Position numbers and translations under genes: made by a program. The notes beneath the pieces were generated by a model. The model saw nothing but the letters and a program-made list of their open reading frames with translations. It ran no database searches and was not told the origin of the DNA. From a virus: 64,000 nt of DNA. The DNA lies in the IMG/VR virus record IMGVR_UViG_3300047388_000185, positions 1-64,000 of that record. One strand, written 5' to 3'. Shown piece by piece: positions 18,072-27,856 of this stretch (the stretch's first letter is position 1; each line of letters starts with the position of its first letter).

Positions 18072-18658
18072 GTGATTCCTTGTAGAGTTGAGAGAGAAGT
18101 AGCAGCATCGATCTGATTACGAAGAGCCACGCCGGCCGTAAAAACATTTTGAACAAACGTTCCTAAAGCGATACCGACAGCGATCATTTCGCTACCAGAC
18201 ATTGTACGGGTCGTGTTGTCGAATAGAGTCCAGGTGATGCTAAAGGGTTGACCAACAGCCGCAGCTAGGGAAGCTAGCTGAACTGCCCCTTGGATCCGTT
18301 GTTGGGACACATCATCTGAGTCGAACTTTGATCCATTCCAGGTAAATCCAGCTGCCAAATTAGCGTCCCTAGCAACTTTCATGGCTGACCAAGTTTGATC
18401 CTTGGCGTCGGACAGCGATCTTGTATCCACCCAAGTAAAGGATGAATTGCTCCATGTTGCTGCATATGCAGGGATCGCAGCCTTGATAGCCGCTTGTGAT
18501 GTCGTATACGCAACTATTTGTCCATTAGATATGAAGTGCGTAGCATACGTGCCGACTCCAGTTAGAACAAGATCACTAGGATCAATAGGAATAGGGAATT
18601 CAGATTCCCCCCAGGTTTTGATTTCCCCAGTACTTGGGGTATAAGTAACGTAGTTCAT
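18053..18658 (-). CDS. DUF4376-type fibre-associated protein
   Basis: The 201-residue protein has the C-terminal signature of the DUF4376 family: ARDANLAAGFTWNGSKFDSD, QRIQGAVQLASLAA, SITWTLFDNTTRTMSGSEM and LRNQIDAATSLSTLQGITW. DUF4376 proteins are typically encoded next to tail-fibre genes and thought to act in fibre assembly or as fibre-tip proteins. Here the gene overlaps the stop of the giant fibre by 4 nt, which fits an accessory or chaperone role for that fibre. Confidence 0.8.
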   Translation of the reverse strand: MNYVTYTPSTGEIKTWGESEFPIPIDPSDLVLTGVGTYATHFISNGQIVAYTTSQAAIKAAIPAYAATWSNSSFTWVDTRSLSDAKDQTWSAMKVARDANLAAGFTWNGSKFDSDDVSQQRIQGAVQLASLAAAVGQPFSITWTLFDNTTRTMSGSEMIAVGIALGTFVQNVFTAGVALRNQIDAATSLSTLQGITWAAIS

Positions 18659-21600
18659 GCTTTGAATTCTCTCACGGTAGCAATGCCTTCGGCGTAGATA
18701 GATGATCCGGTAACAACGTTCCCTCCACCAGATCCATTTCTGAATGTTGCAGCGACATAGAATCCAATGAGTTTTGATCCACTACCTATCGTAGCACCCG
18801 GAACAACGAAAGATGGGCAGAAGTTAAGGGTTACACCCCAGTTATAGGCAGTTGCGCCAGTGCCTGCCGCAAGAGCCATTGGAGTGCTTTGTGTCAACGC
18901 GCCTTCCCATTCTGGAAGGTGACCAGAGGGAGAGTAAACGGCACCTGCAATCATTGGATTGAACTGGACTTGAAGTGGAGTATTGGTATTAGTCATAATT
19001 ACTACGTTGACATTGTACATTACCAAAACGTCATTGCCAGATGCGACATAAGTAAGGACAGTTAGTCCACCGGTATTGATGCCAGACGATCCACCTCCAT
19101 TAGTCGCTGTTGAAGAAATCGAGCCAGATGACGCGCCTTGGGAAGCAGTACCCGTGGCCAAGAGACCGGCGAAGTATGCATTACCAGTAGATGCATCAAT
19201 ACTGAATGTCGTTGTTCCACTGGAGTTAGTACCCAGCAATCCACCTGGAGTCAATGCAACGCCTGAACCACCTGTACGTGCTCCAGAGCCATTCCAAGTC
19301 AAGTTACCGGCAACGAAGCCAGCTCCGCTGACCGCGTTGATGCTAATGGTAGAGGAGAGAATACTTGGCGAAGCCTTTAGCAGGGTATACGAATTCGAGA
19401 CCTGGGTTCCAGCACCAGAGCCGATACCTTGAAGATTTCCTGAACCGTCTATGGTGATGCTGGTGTTGATGAGACCAGACGCTGCTTGAGCTGTGCTTAC
19501 TGGCAAATCAACGTTGAATGTGAATGGACCGAAGACCATTGACATTCCCGCCGTAGTCATACCACCTGGGAATCCAGTCCAACCAGCCATCTGATAGATG
19601 GTTATATTGTAAATAGGAGCGCCGCCAGCGGTCGCCGTCCAAGGAACCTTCTGCCATCCTCCAGTCCCCGGGTGAGGGCATGGCACTAGATTATCCACAT
19701 AAGTGGTCAAAGCAGAATTAGTAAATAGTCTAATGAGATATCCAGGGGTAGCCGTACCACCATTCAACATCTGTATAGAATATGAACCCGTTAGAGTTGT
19801 CCCCGCCGACAACGGAGCGCCTGTATTGCTCCAACTATTGACCATCCCAACACTACCGTAGGTGACATCTGCGGAGCTAATTGTGTACAAAGCCCCGTAC
19901 TGCATACCTGGCGTATTATACGCAACAGTCTTGATCGGGGGGCTATTGCCCCACTGACTCCAATTATCCGGTAAGGCTCCAGCCCAAGCTGAGAAGCTGG
20001 GGTTAAAGCCGAGACTAGTCGCCACGTCTGCCTGGATCAATCCAGCTGTCGGAGCGATGTTGGTCATAGGACCAAAACGGACATTAGTCAGGCAGAGACC
20101 TACATCATACAAAGATGAATCAAAGTATAATTTCAGTCCCGATCCTACCAAAACAGGCCCATATCTAAGCACCCCATTCTGATAATAGTTAACATTTAGC
20201 CCATCATAGGTAATTGTAAAGACGTCTCCGGCAACGTAGGTGAGTCCCGAAAGTACGGCAGCACCGGATTGATAAACGACCAACCCGCCACCCGGTTGGA
20301 CATACCATGCATAATCCAAGCTTGTAAAGCTACTGTCCGTTAATGGATCAGTGTTCAGCCCGAACATAGTGTGAGTCGAGGTATTCGGTGCAACGGCAGA
20401 TGCGAATGCCCCACCCGTGAAAGATTCTTTACTATATACGTCCGAGTCCCAAGATCCGCCACTCGCAGTCTTACTGATACTATTTCCAGCAACAGCCGCG
20501 TAAACTCGGGGAACAAGACTGATATCAGCAGAGGCATTCAGAGCCCCAGTATATCCCAGACCCCCAATGGTCACCGCACCACCCCCAGCACCAGACAATG
20601 TCCCGCTAGAGCTGATACTGATATTGGAATTATTGACTGCTACACCTCCAGCCCCGGACGGATTACCTCGTAAAGTACCCGTAGAGTCTACATACTGTAA
20701 AGGAGCCCAGCCAGAGGGTACCAGGCCAGTTTCAATTTGAATACATGAGAAATCAAGTTGAACCCCGCTATTTGGATTTAGGGCTGTATACATAAACCCA
20801 TTTGCATCTAACGTATTATTACCAAAATTTACCTGGCATACATAACGTTGCCAGCTAGTAGTCAAAGATGGATTTTGGAGCCACGTAAAATTGGCAGGAA
20901 AGTGATTCCAAGCCGGGGCCATCCCTGCACCAGTGACATTACCGCCAATTGGAGCCCGTGCATAAAAACTCCATACGTAATCCACATTTTGTTGCCAACC
21001 AGCCCATCCTCCGCTCAGGAAATATCCAACATTGCTAGTCGCATTGGCATTCATAACCATATGCCAGTATCCGGCTGTACCAACAGCTCCGCCGGAAGAA
21101 ACGACCGTATTGGTTATCGAGATTGGGGTACTGTTATAAACAGTAAAGCCAGTTGGAATTCCCGAGGAGAAGAGTGAGAAATCAGTGTTCTGATATAGGT
21201 TTCCACTACCAGCCACAACGTTAGTATTAATCCATCCCGCAGAAGGCGTGATATTTGAACTAGTCAAAGGAACGCCCGCACTCAGGATGACATTGCCGGA
21301 GCCATCTTTAATGGACAATCCACGAGCATCTATTTGACCAGCTGTGATTCCTGCAGTCGCACTGATCTGAGCAGCAGTAATAGTATTTGCTGTAATCTTA
21401 TTGGCAGAAATAGCCCCATCAACAATAAGGTTGCCACCATTCATCCGACGAACTTGGACATTGGTAGCGTAATGTCCAGCACCATTAGCAGTGAAGGGTT
21501 GGCTACCCCCAGGCCCAGCAATCTGAACCCAAACGGTGGCGTATGCTGCACCGGCTACTGCAGTAAGAGATCCAGCGATAGATACAAATCCACTGGTAAC

Positions 21601-24600
21601 AGTATTTCTAGTTGCACCAGCAACGTAACTTACGACACCTCCATTTGCATCCGTAAATACCAGTCCAATAGCGAATGTATAAGCGGAAACTCCTCCTCCA
21701 AACGGAAGGGTGTCCATTGCGACATAGAATTGGTCCGTAGGTAAAATGGAAAACGGGGTTCCATAGAAATTGTCTCTGGATTCGAACTGGAGAGCGGTCG
21801 AGGAAACTGATCCGGTCGGCCAAAATACAGCGCCAGTAATAGACGTGGGAGCGACATTACTTGCCGTCCAACCATCCGCAGAATTACCCTTACCGTTAAA
21901 GACGAGATTTTGAAAATCCGATAGAACAAGCTTCGAAGCAGTGACGGATCCAGCGGCTAGCTTAGTAGTATTGATGGACCCAACTGAGATAGCTGCGGCC
22001 CCGACAGTACCGGTAACTAGGAGATTTCCGTCGAGAACTTGGGTAACCACGACCCAGGAAGTTCCATTCCAGAACCGGGTCTGAGAGAAGCCAACTGAGC
22101 TGTTAGACTCAACCACTTGATCATTTAGGACCGGACCTCCACCTCCTGATGAAGCGGTATTGGCCAGCGAATCACTCCAGGTTGCCGTCACTCCGCCGAG
22201 GGTGACATAGAATGTCTGAGATCCACGTTGCCCATTAGAGCCGTTCGTCCCATTTACCCCATTTGTCCCGGCAGCTCCAGCCGCAGCGAAAGTGAACGAA
22301 GTCGATGCATTCAATACGCCGAAAGAGGCATCGAGCGCTAGTTTTAAACCCGCTCCGACTGCAAGGGTGCGGACGATAGTACCGTTCAATGTGTAGTAAA
22401 CATTGGCATTGTCGTATCGAACTCCGAGAACGTCTCCAGTAGAAACTGCACCGAAATTACCCCGATACGTTCCACTTTCGTAGATCTGCATGATATTCGA
22501 GCTGACCGTGACTGCGTAGTCAATTCCGGCATAGCCAGTACCACCGCTAGTCAACGGATCAGTATTCAGACCTGCAACGATATTGTCTGTACCGTTGACA
22601 GCCATCGTCATCTGGGCACCATTCGAATAGGACTGCGAGGTATACACCTGGCCGTTATACGTGTTGCCACCTGCCGTCTTAGTTACGGTCGCACCATTGA
22701 CTGTCATGTTCGCATTGGGAACTAGCGTAAACATGCTGGCGCCCGGAGCACCGTCTTGAGCTAAGAGGCTGACCGTAGCCCATTCACCTGTGGCAATCGT
22801 ATCTGTCGCCCCTGTGGCTAGGGCAGTGGCAGTGGTCATCCACCGATAGATTCCCCCAGTAGGTACCAAACTCTGGCTCCAACCATTATTGACGCCGGCT
22901 GCCAAGCCCGTTGCAAAGGTATACGTCACAGTGGCGGAGGGGACCGATGGAGCAGTAGATGTAGCCGTTCTCTGGAACAAGTAGACCGTAGCGGCGTTCA
23001 ATGCAGCGGTTCCATTCTGAGCCAAGACTACTGGAGTAGCCCACTCACCTGTGGCGATAGTATCAGTCGTACCACTAGCAGCGGCTGTCGCCGATGTTAC
23101 GTAGATGGGATCCGTACCTGCTGGGATAGTAGCCAGCCATCCATTAGTCAGGCCGGTAACACTAGCTGTAGCAAAGGTATAGGTAACTGTAGCACTTGGA
23201 ACAGAAGGGGAAGAAGTAGCCCTCTGGTACACCATAACAACCGCATTATTCAATCCATCAGCCCCAGGATTACCCTGAGCTCCAGTACCGCCAGTAGCTC
23301 CCGTAGCACCATCCGCAGCTAAAAGTGCGGCCGGAGCCCATTCGCTGGAATTAATGGTATCAGTGGATGTGTTACTGAGAGCGCTCGCTGTGGTAATCCA
23401 ACGGTAGGAACCGCCAGAAGTAGGGAGGCTCTGTGTCCAGCCGTTATTCACCCCCGTTGCAACTCCAGTAGCAAAGGTATACGTAACTGTTGTGCTCGGA
23501 AGAGTCGGAGCAGAATTTGTTCCCGTGACCTTGTACAGGAAGATCGTGGCCGTATTCAACCCCGCAGTACCATCTTGAGCTAACACTACGGGACTAGCCC
23601 ATTCAGCTGTGCCGATTGTATCAGTACTACCTGCGTTACTTGCCGAAGCTATGGTGACGTAAAGAGGGGATGATCCAGTCGGAGGAGTCGAAGTCCATCC
23701 ATTATTCAGGCCAGTCGTAACTCCAGTTGCGAATGTATAGGTAACGGTCGCACTTGGTACTGACGGGAGAGAACTGGCACGTTGATATGCATAGACGATT
23801 GCATTGTTCAAGCCGGCCGAACCATCCTGAGAAAGTAGGCTGGCAGTCGCCCATTCGCTTGGTAAAATGGTATCGGTATCAGTTGTGCTTAGAGCAGTTG
23901 CAGTGGTGATCCAGCGATATGATCCCCCTGACGTAGGCAAACTTTGAACCCAGCCGTTATTCACCCCTGATGCCGTCGCAGTCGAGAATGTGTAAGTAGC
24001 TGCTGCACTCGGCAATGCCGGAGGTGTGCTGGTAGAAGTGACTTTATATAGAAAGATGGTCGATGTATTCAAGCCGGCAGTGCCATTTTGCGCAAAGACA
24101 ATCGGAGGAGCCCATTCTGCGGGTTGGATAGTATCTGATGGATTAACGCTAGAAGCCGATGCGACCGTTACGTAGATGGGATCAGTTCCATCCGGAGGAG
24201 TTGATGTCCAACCATTATCCAAGCCAACAGCGACACCCGTAGTGAACGTGTAAGTTACCACTGCGGTAGGAAGAGAAGGAGCGGTGGCGGAACGTTGATA
24301 GGCGTAGACGATTGCGTTATTTAGGCCAACCTGGCCATTAGTACCGTCTTGAGCAAGTAAGCTAACTGCTGCCCACTCACTGGCATTGATAACGTCAGTA
24401 GATTGACCGCTGGGAGCCAGCGCTGAAGCGGTAGTCATCCAACGATACGACCCCCCAGTTGTAGGTAGACTTTGAGTCCATCCATTATCCAATCCGGTTG
24501 CGATACCATTGGCAAAAGTATACGTAACTGGAGCATCTGGAACCGGCGGCGGGGTCGCTGTTGTAGTCCGTTGAAAGAGAAAAATAGATCCTGAACTGAT

Positions 24601-25269
24601 ACCATTCTGAGACAAGATAACAGACGTCGCCCATTCGCTTGGTGCAATTGTGTCTGTAGGGCCACGAGCACTAGCAACGGCCGAGGTTACGTAAACCGGA
24701 TCTGTTCCAGGGGGGATGCTTGCTTGCCAGCCATTAGAGAGCCCAGTGAAGGCACCCGTCGCAAATGTGTAAATAACAGACAGATTCGGAAGGGGAGGAG
24801 CTCCTGTATTCGAGCGTTGATAGATGAAGATTCCGGAGTTATTAAGTCCATCCGTTCCCGCTGGACTACCGTTACCAGTTACCGCCGTAAAGTGGAGACC
24901 ATCGGTTGAAATGTGGTAGAGAATCGTTGGATCAGTATCAGCATAGAAAAGCGCTCCTGGACCCAGTTCCTTATCGGCATGACTTGGTGCTGATGCAATT
25001 TGGAATCCGGTACGGCGAACAAGTTTCGCTACAGCCGTATCCGAACTTTCCAGTAAAAACTGATTGATATGAACGCCAAAAGTCTTGCTATCGTCTAAGT
25101 AACACGACAAGTTCCCGTACGCATCCAGAGTCGTTTCACCCTGTGAATTAACGATTGTGCCATCTTGCAGCGCAATGAGAGCAGGAGTCGCATTACCAAC
25201 TTCCAGAATACGAACTCGGAAATTAGCTGAGCTAAGGCCGTAGGAACCAGTGAACAGGGAATATGCCAT
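18655..25269 (-). CDS. Giant tail fibre with eight tandem repeats, 2204 residues
   Basis: Residues 1-95 form the N-terminal module shared with the fibres at 32129 and 34787. Residues about 140-840 hold eight repeats of 80-95 residues, each with an (I/V)(F/Y)-x-(Y/F)-(Q/K) start and an EWA...L-(A/S)-Q-(D/N)-G end. Then come a collagen-like patch (GATGGTGAQG, near the seventh repeat), a jelly-roll (SPRY/concanavalin-like) domain near 850-1000, a lambda-J-like region (DGNLLVTGTVGAAAISVGSI), a second jelly-roll near 1670-1740 and a C-terminal beta domain. It should be a long side or tip fibre that recognises the host surface. TAAAATA lies 5 nt before the ATG. Confidence 0.85.
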   Translation of the reverse strand: MAYSLFTGSYGLSSANFRVRILEVGNATPALIALQDGTIVNSQGETTLDAYGNLSCYLDDSKTFGVHINQFLLESSDTAVAKLVRRTGFQIASAPSHADKELGPGALFYADTDPTILYHISTDGLHFTAVTGNGSPAGTDGLNNSGIFIYQRSNTGAPPLPNLSVIYTFATGAFTGLSNGWQASIPPGTDPVYVTSAVASARGPTDTIAPSEWATSVILSQNGISSGSIFLFQRTTTATPPPVPDAPVTYTFANGIATGLDNGWTQSLPTTGGSYRWMTTASALAPSGQSTDVINASEWAAVSLLAQDGTNGQVGLNNAIVYAYQRSATAPSLPTAVVTYTFTTGVAVGLDNGWTSTPPDGTDPIYVTVASASSVNPSDTIQPAEWAPPIVFAQNGTAGLNTSTIFLYKVTSTSTPPALPSAAATYTFSTATASGVNNGWVQSLPTSGGSYRWITTATALSTTDTDTILPSEWATASLLSQDGSAGLNNAIVYAYQRASSLPSVPSATVTYTFATGVTTGLNNGWTSTPPTGSSPLYVTIASASNAGSTDTIGTAEWASPVVLAQDGTAGLNTATIFLYKVTGTNSAPTLPSTTVTYTFATGVATGVNNGWTQSLPTSGGSYRWITTASALSNTSTDTINSSEWAPAALLAADGATGATGGTGAQGNPGADGLNNAVVMVYQRATSSPSVPSATVTYTFATASVTGLTNGWLATIPAGTDPIYVTSATAAASGTTDTIATGEWATPVVLAQNGTAALNAATVYLFQRTATSTAPSVPSATVTYTFATGLAAGVNNGWSQSLVPTGGIYRWMTTATALATGATDTIATGEWATVSLLAQDGAPGASMFTLVPNANMTVNGATVTKTAGGNTYNGQVYTSQSYSNGAQMTMAVNGTDNIVAGLNTDPLTSGGTGYAGIDYAVTVSSNIMQIYESGTYRGNFGAVSTGDVLGVRYDNANVYYTLNGTIVRTLAVGAGLKLALDASFGVLNASTSFTFAAAGAAGTNGVNGTNGSNGQRGSQTFYVTLGGVTATWSDSLANTASSGGGGPVLNDQVVESNSSVGFSQTRFWNGTSWVVVTQVLDGNLLVTGTVGAAAISVGSINTTKLAAGSVTASKLVLSDFQNLVFNGKGNSADGWTASNVAPTSITGAVFWPTGSVSSTALQFESRDNFYGTPFSILPTDQFYVAMDTLPFGGGVSAYTFAIGLVFTDANGGVVSYVAGATRNTVTSGFVSIAGSLTAVAGAAYATVWVQIAGPGGSQPFTANGAGHYATNVQVRRMNGGNLIVDGAISANKITANTITAAQISATAGITAGQIDARGLSIKDGSGNVILSAGVPLTSSNITPSAGWINTNVVAGSGNLYQNTDFSLFSSGIPTGFTVYNSTPISITNTVVSSGGAVGTAGYWHMVMNANATSNVGYFLSGGWAGWQQNVDYVWSFYARAPIGGNVTGAGMAPAWNHFPANFTWLQNPSLTTSWQRYVCQVNFGNNTLDANGFMYTALNPNSGVQLDFSCIQIETGLVPSGWAPLQYVDSTGTLRGNPSGAGGVAVNNSNISISSSGTLSGAGGGAVTIGGLGYTGALNASADISLVPRVYAAVAGNSISKTASGGSWDSDVYSKESFTGGAFASAVAPNTSTHTMFGLNTDPLTDSSFTSLDYAWYVQPGGGLVVYQSGAAVLSGLTYVAGDVFTITYDGLNVNYYQNGVLRYGPVLVGSGLKLYFDSSLYDVGLCLTNVRFGPMTNIAPTAGLIQADVATSLGFNPSFSAWAGALPDNWSQWGNSPPIKTVAYNTPGMQYGALYTISSADVTYGSVGMVNSWSNTGAPLSAGTTLTGSYSIQMLNGGTATPGYLIRLFTNSALTTYVDNLVPCPHPGTGGWQKVPWTATAGGAPIYNITIYQMAGWTGFPGGMTTAGMSMVFGPFTFNVDLPVSTAQAASGLINTSITIDGSGNLQGIGSGAGTQVSNSYTLLKASPSILSSTISINAVSGAGFVAGNLTWNGSGARTGGSGVALTPGGLLGTNSSGTTTFSIDASTGNAYFAGLLATGTASQGASSGSISSTATNGGGSSGINTGGLTVLTYVASGNDVLVMYNVNVVIMTNTNTPLQVQFNPMIAGAVYSPSGHLPEWEGALTQSTPMALAAGTGATAYNWGVTLNFCPSFVVPGATIGSGSKLIGFYVAATFRNGSGGGNVVTGSSIYAEGIATVREFKA
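22752..24852 (-). repeat. Eight tandem coding repeats in the giant fibre
   Basis: Eight units of about 240-285 bp, seen as recurring GLNNA or GLNT starts and SEWA/GEWA ends in the translation. Two sub-types alternate over most of the array: one with NGWTSTPP-type loops, the other with NGW-QSLPTSGGSYRW. Confidence 0.85.
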
Positions 25270-25274
25270 GGGGG

Positions 25275-25281
25275 TATTTTA
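25275..25281 (-). promoter_or_regulatory. Late-type motif TAAAATA, 5 nt before the ATG at 25269
   Basis: The start of the giant fibre gene has no ribosome binding site; the five bases between motif and ATG are all C. Confidence 0.55.
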
Positions 25282-25284
25282 GAT

Positions 25285-25653
25285 TTACTCTTTCTTCAGA
25301 AAGTCGATAATGTCACCAGCAGCTTCAGCTTGTCCATTCTCTTTCAGTCGAATCAATAGCTTAGATTTCTTGACGATCTTTGAGTAGTAATCCATGAGTT
25401 TCTTTTCCTCTACGCTGTGCTCCTGAGGCTCGACACCCCACATCAAAGAGATATAAGAATCAAAAGATTTCTTGGTCTTCCCGATCCACTCACGACGATC
25501 TGCTCCTTCAGGCATCGAGCCGATAGCAGTATATAAAGACAATTCTTGTCTTTTGGCTTCAAGCCGTTGTTCGTGGACCAGGTAGTCTCGGTAGACTCGA
25601 TCCCTGGGGCTACCTAGTGCTGGAACTTCTATTCCACGCATATGCAACTTCAT
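25285..25653 (-). CDS. Tail assembly chaperone, T-type extension (frameshift partner)
   Basis: From the ATG at 25653 the independent product would be 122 residues. The frame is open upstream through the stop codon of the preceding gene, and reading it from the slippery site gives LKHPWALQRMKLHMRG at the junction, a natural linker. The expressed form is therefore probably a 307-residue fusion with the upstream 176-residue chaperone. The segment is helical and charged (VHEQRLEAKRQELSLYTAIG, KKLMDYYSKIVKKSKLLIR), as the T domain of lambda G/GT-type systems is. It would bind the tape measure during tail assembly. The absence of a ribosome binding site before the ATG supports expression through frameshifting. 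Confidence 0.75.
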   Translation of the reverse strand: MKLHMRGIEVPALGSPRDRVYRDYLVHEQRLEAKRQELSLYTAIGSMPEGADRREWIGKTKKSFDSYISLMWGVEPQEHSVEEKKLMDYYSKIVKKSKLLIRLKENGQAEAAGDIIDFLKKE

Positions 25654-25676
25654 TCGTTGCAAAGCCCAAGGATGTT

Positions 25677-25686
25677 TTAGAAATTT
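25677..25686 (-). promoter_or_regulatory. Programmed -1 frameshift site A-AAT-TTC next to UAA
   Basis: On the minus strand the heptamer AAATTTC occupies 25686-25680 in the X-XXY-YYZ phase (zero-frame codons AAT, TTC), and the zero-frame stop TAA (25679-25677) follows at once. After slipping, the next codon is CTA and the -1 frame stays open to 25285. Confidence 0.75.
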
Positions 25687-26207
25687 GCTTCTTCTCGGCA
25701 GGCCGCTTGAATCTTAGTATCAAAGTCGCTCATCGCAGTCAAAAGCATGCCGATGACCGGACCCGCTAGTTGACCGATGAACTCGGAACGGTCTTTCTTG
25801 GAAAGGCCCGTAAGATCCTTGCCGTTGAAACTGACCAAGGCTTGCTCTAGACCGAGAAGCATTCGACGTTGCTCAATCGAAGAGATGAGGGTCAGACCGG
25901 CGGAATCCAGAGCGTCCTGGATCTCTCCAACTTGCTTAGCCGTGCGAGTTGAGAACTTCACGGGAAGTCGGCCTCGGATAATAACTTCTTCAATGTACTC
26001 ACCAGAGAAGATGATGTCGTCGAAGATTCGGAGAAGTTCGGTCTGATCGTACTTTTCAGGGGCCGGTATTTCCTTGCTAACAGCTGCAACCTTCTCAGGG
26101 GTCTCGGCAGTCACGTCTGAAACTACTTCAGCTAAAGGCTTTTTAGTAGGCATCGGCTTAACAGAATTCTTGTTGGACTTGGCTGGGATTTCAAAATCAT
26201 TTGACAT
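25677..26207 (-). CDS. Tail assembly chaperone, G-type
   Basis: The 176-residue product has a low-complexity charged start (KNSVKPMPTKKPLAEVV) and a helical core (TARTAKQVGEIQDALDSAG-like) followed by SIEQRRMLLGLEQALVSFNG. The gene ends in GCA AAT TTC TAA, so a -1 slip on AAATTTC carries ribosomes into the frame of the next gene. This arrangement is the hallmark of the tail assembly chaperone pair of tailed phages, in which the short and long forms coat the tape measure. The motif TATACTA precedes the ATG by 7 nt. Sequence similarity to known chaperones was not verified, so the call rests on the frameshift architecture. Confidence 0.7.
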   Translation of the reverse strand: MSNDFEIPAKSNKNSVKPMPTKKPLAEVVSDVTAETPEKVAAVSKEIPAPEKYDQTELLRIFDDIIFSGEYIEEVIIRGRLPVKFSTRTAKQVGEIQDALDSAGLTLISSIEQRRMLLGLEQALVSFNGKDLTGLSKKDRSEFIGQLAGPVIGMLLTAMSDFDTKIQAACREEANF

Positions 26208-26231
26208 AGGCGCCTAGTATAACGCAATTCT

Positions 26232-27833
26232 TTAGTAAGTGAAAGTGGTATCTGGACCAGAATCTTTATCTTGATACGTAAATTGACCGGTATGAACCAT
26301 TTGAGCCAAGAAAGCAAAGGTTAATGAATGGATAAAATCATCCGGAGCATCTTCGTCCTTCTTATAAAGACGTCGACCAGCAAGAGATTCTTCTTCATAG
26401 ATATGCAGAGCATCAGTCCAGAAGTTGTTCATCAGATCCCAGCATGGAGTTTCTATACGGCCGGCACCCATCTTTACCTTGATGACGGCCGTGTCAATTG
26501 CCAGAGTTCTATCGGCAGCAAAGAAGTCGCCTTGCTTGTCGTAGCGAAGGTTAGTCTTGGCAGTAACATACTGCATCATACTGACCTGTTCTTGACCCAA
26601 GGCCCGCTTCATTATTTGACCTTGAAGAACGCCGACGCCTCTATCCGAACCCATATGAGTGCATTTGAAATGCTGAAAGACCATAATGACTCTATCCACC
26701 TGGGCAAGGATATCGATACTATTTAGGCGTTGGGCGTAGAGGACATATGCCTTACCAGCTGAATCAAAGCCCACGACGGTAATGACTGTGAAACTCTTGG
26801 CAGAACCTGTGACTGACCAATCCACTCCCAAGACGGTATACAGGATATTTCGACTATCTCCGATTTCGGGAAAGCCTCCATCAAACTGAGTCCGTTCGGG
26901 ATTACAGACGGCCATCACCTGACGGATAGAGAGGGGACGACCACCAGCTCCAACTGGAAGTCCAAAGACTTCGTTGCTTAACTTAATCTGGTCGTATTTC
27001 GCTACCTTGTCAACTAGTTCAGGCCACTTCTTTGGCGTCGTGCGTGCAGGAATTGAAAACTGCGGGATGTGAACCCCGATGTGTTCTTTGACTGAAGGTA
27101 CCCCTGCCATCCACTGGCCGGTTTTCATGTCGAGTATATTTCCACAATGAGGGCAGGCGGGGCCAAGAGGGTTCATGGTCGCCATCTTCAGGCAAGTCTC
27201 GAACTCATTAGGGATAGCCCACCGAGCACAGTGAGGGCATTTGACTACCCACTCCATCATGTTGGAACGTTTGAACAAAATGGTCAGAGTATTCGCTTCT
27301 CCTTTAGCCGTACCGGTATATCGACGGAATGAATAGTCTGAAGCCGAGAGGGTCTCTTCCAAAATAGGGAGGGCTTCTATCGAAGCATCCTGAACTTCGT
27401 CATAGAACATTGCGTCTGCTGCGACTCCCCGTACTCGGTCGGCGTCCTGCTCAGTTTCAGCATACCCCAGGGTTACAGAGGAACCATTACTAAAGGTCTT
27501 AGAGAAGACGTTCTTGGTTTCTGTCGAAGTAATGTAATGATTCTTGACGATCGCGGAATTACAGAACGGGCCTAGATAGGTCGCGGAGAACCTAGAGGTT
27601 TGTTGAGAAAGCGGGGAGATAAACAGGGTCGAGAAATGTTCTCTAAGGATACTGTTCGAAATAATGGACGCAGCTAGGGAAACTGACTTACCAATTTGTC
27701 GGCCGCAGCAAGCTGTAAGCGTACGAGGAGCAAGATCGTAGATTAGTTCGAACGGCTTATATTCAGAGAGATTGAGCGGCTTACCCTTAAGTGTCAAGAT
27801 TGCTTGGGCTAACTGCGAAGGTAGTACTTCCAT
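26232..27833 (-). CDS. Terminase large subunit
   Basis: The 533-residue protein has an ATPase with Walker A CCGRQIGKS at about residues 42-50 and Walker B DAMFYDEVQD near 145, a CPHC...CPHC zinc-type insert near 195-230, and an RNase-H-like nuclease with the first aspartate in VLGVDWSVTG near 330 and the last acidic pair in DDFIHSL near 505. It drives DNA into the prohead and cuts it. The ATG at 27833 is chosen because the only upstream in-frame start is a TTG lying inside a terminator hairpin. TAAAATA sits 6 nt before it. The ATP-binding cysteine-rich P-loop is unusual but conserved in phase. Confidence 0.93.
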   Translation of the reverse strand: MEVLPSQLAQAILTLKGKPLNLSEYKPFELIYDLAPRTLTACCGRQIGKSVSLAASIISNSILREHFSTLFISPLSQQTSRFSATYLGPFCNSAIVKNHYITSTETKNVFSKTFSNGSSVTLGYAETEQDADRVRGVAADAMFYDEVQDASIEALPILEETLSASDYSFRRYTGTAKGEANTLTILFKRSNMMEWVVKCPHCARWAIPNEFETCLKMATMNPLGPACPHCGNILDMKTGQWMAGVPSVKEHIGVHIPQFSIPARTTPKKWPELVDKVAKYDQIKLSNEVFGLPVGAGGRPLSIRQVMAVCNPERTQFDGGFPEIGDSRNILYTVLGVDWSVTGSAKSFTVITVVGFDSAGKAYVLYAQRLNSIDILAQVDRVIMVFQHFKCTHMGSDRGVGVLQGQIMKRALGQEQVSMMQYVTAKTNLRYDKQGDFFAADRTLAIDTAVIKVKMGAGRIETPCWDLMNNFWTDALHIYEEESLAGRRLYKKDEDAPDDFIHSLTFAFLAQMVHTGQFTYQDKDSGPDTTFTY

Positions 27834-27839
27834 TGCCGA

Positions 27840-27846
27840 TATTTTA
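27840..27846 (-). promoter_or_regulatory. Late-type motif TAAAATA, 6 nt before the terminase ATG
   Basis: A terminator hairpin on the opposite (upstream) side begins only 11 nt from the motif, so an independent transcription start here is likely. Confidence 0.6.
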
Positions 27847-27856
27847 ACACTAAATG

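Noticed and set aside
22752-24852. CRISPR-like regular repeats
   Set aside because: The periodicity is at protein level with units of 240-285 bp in one open frame, not short repeats with spacers.
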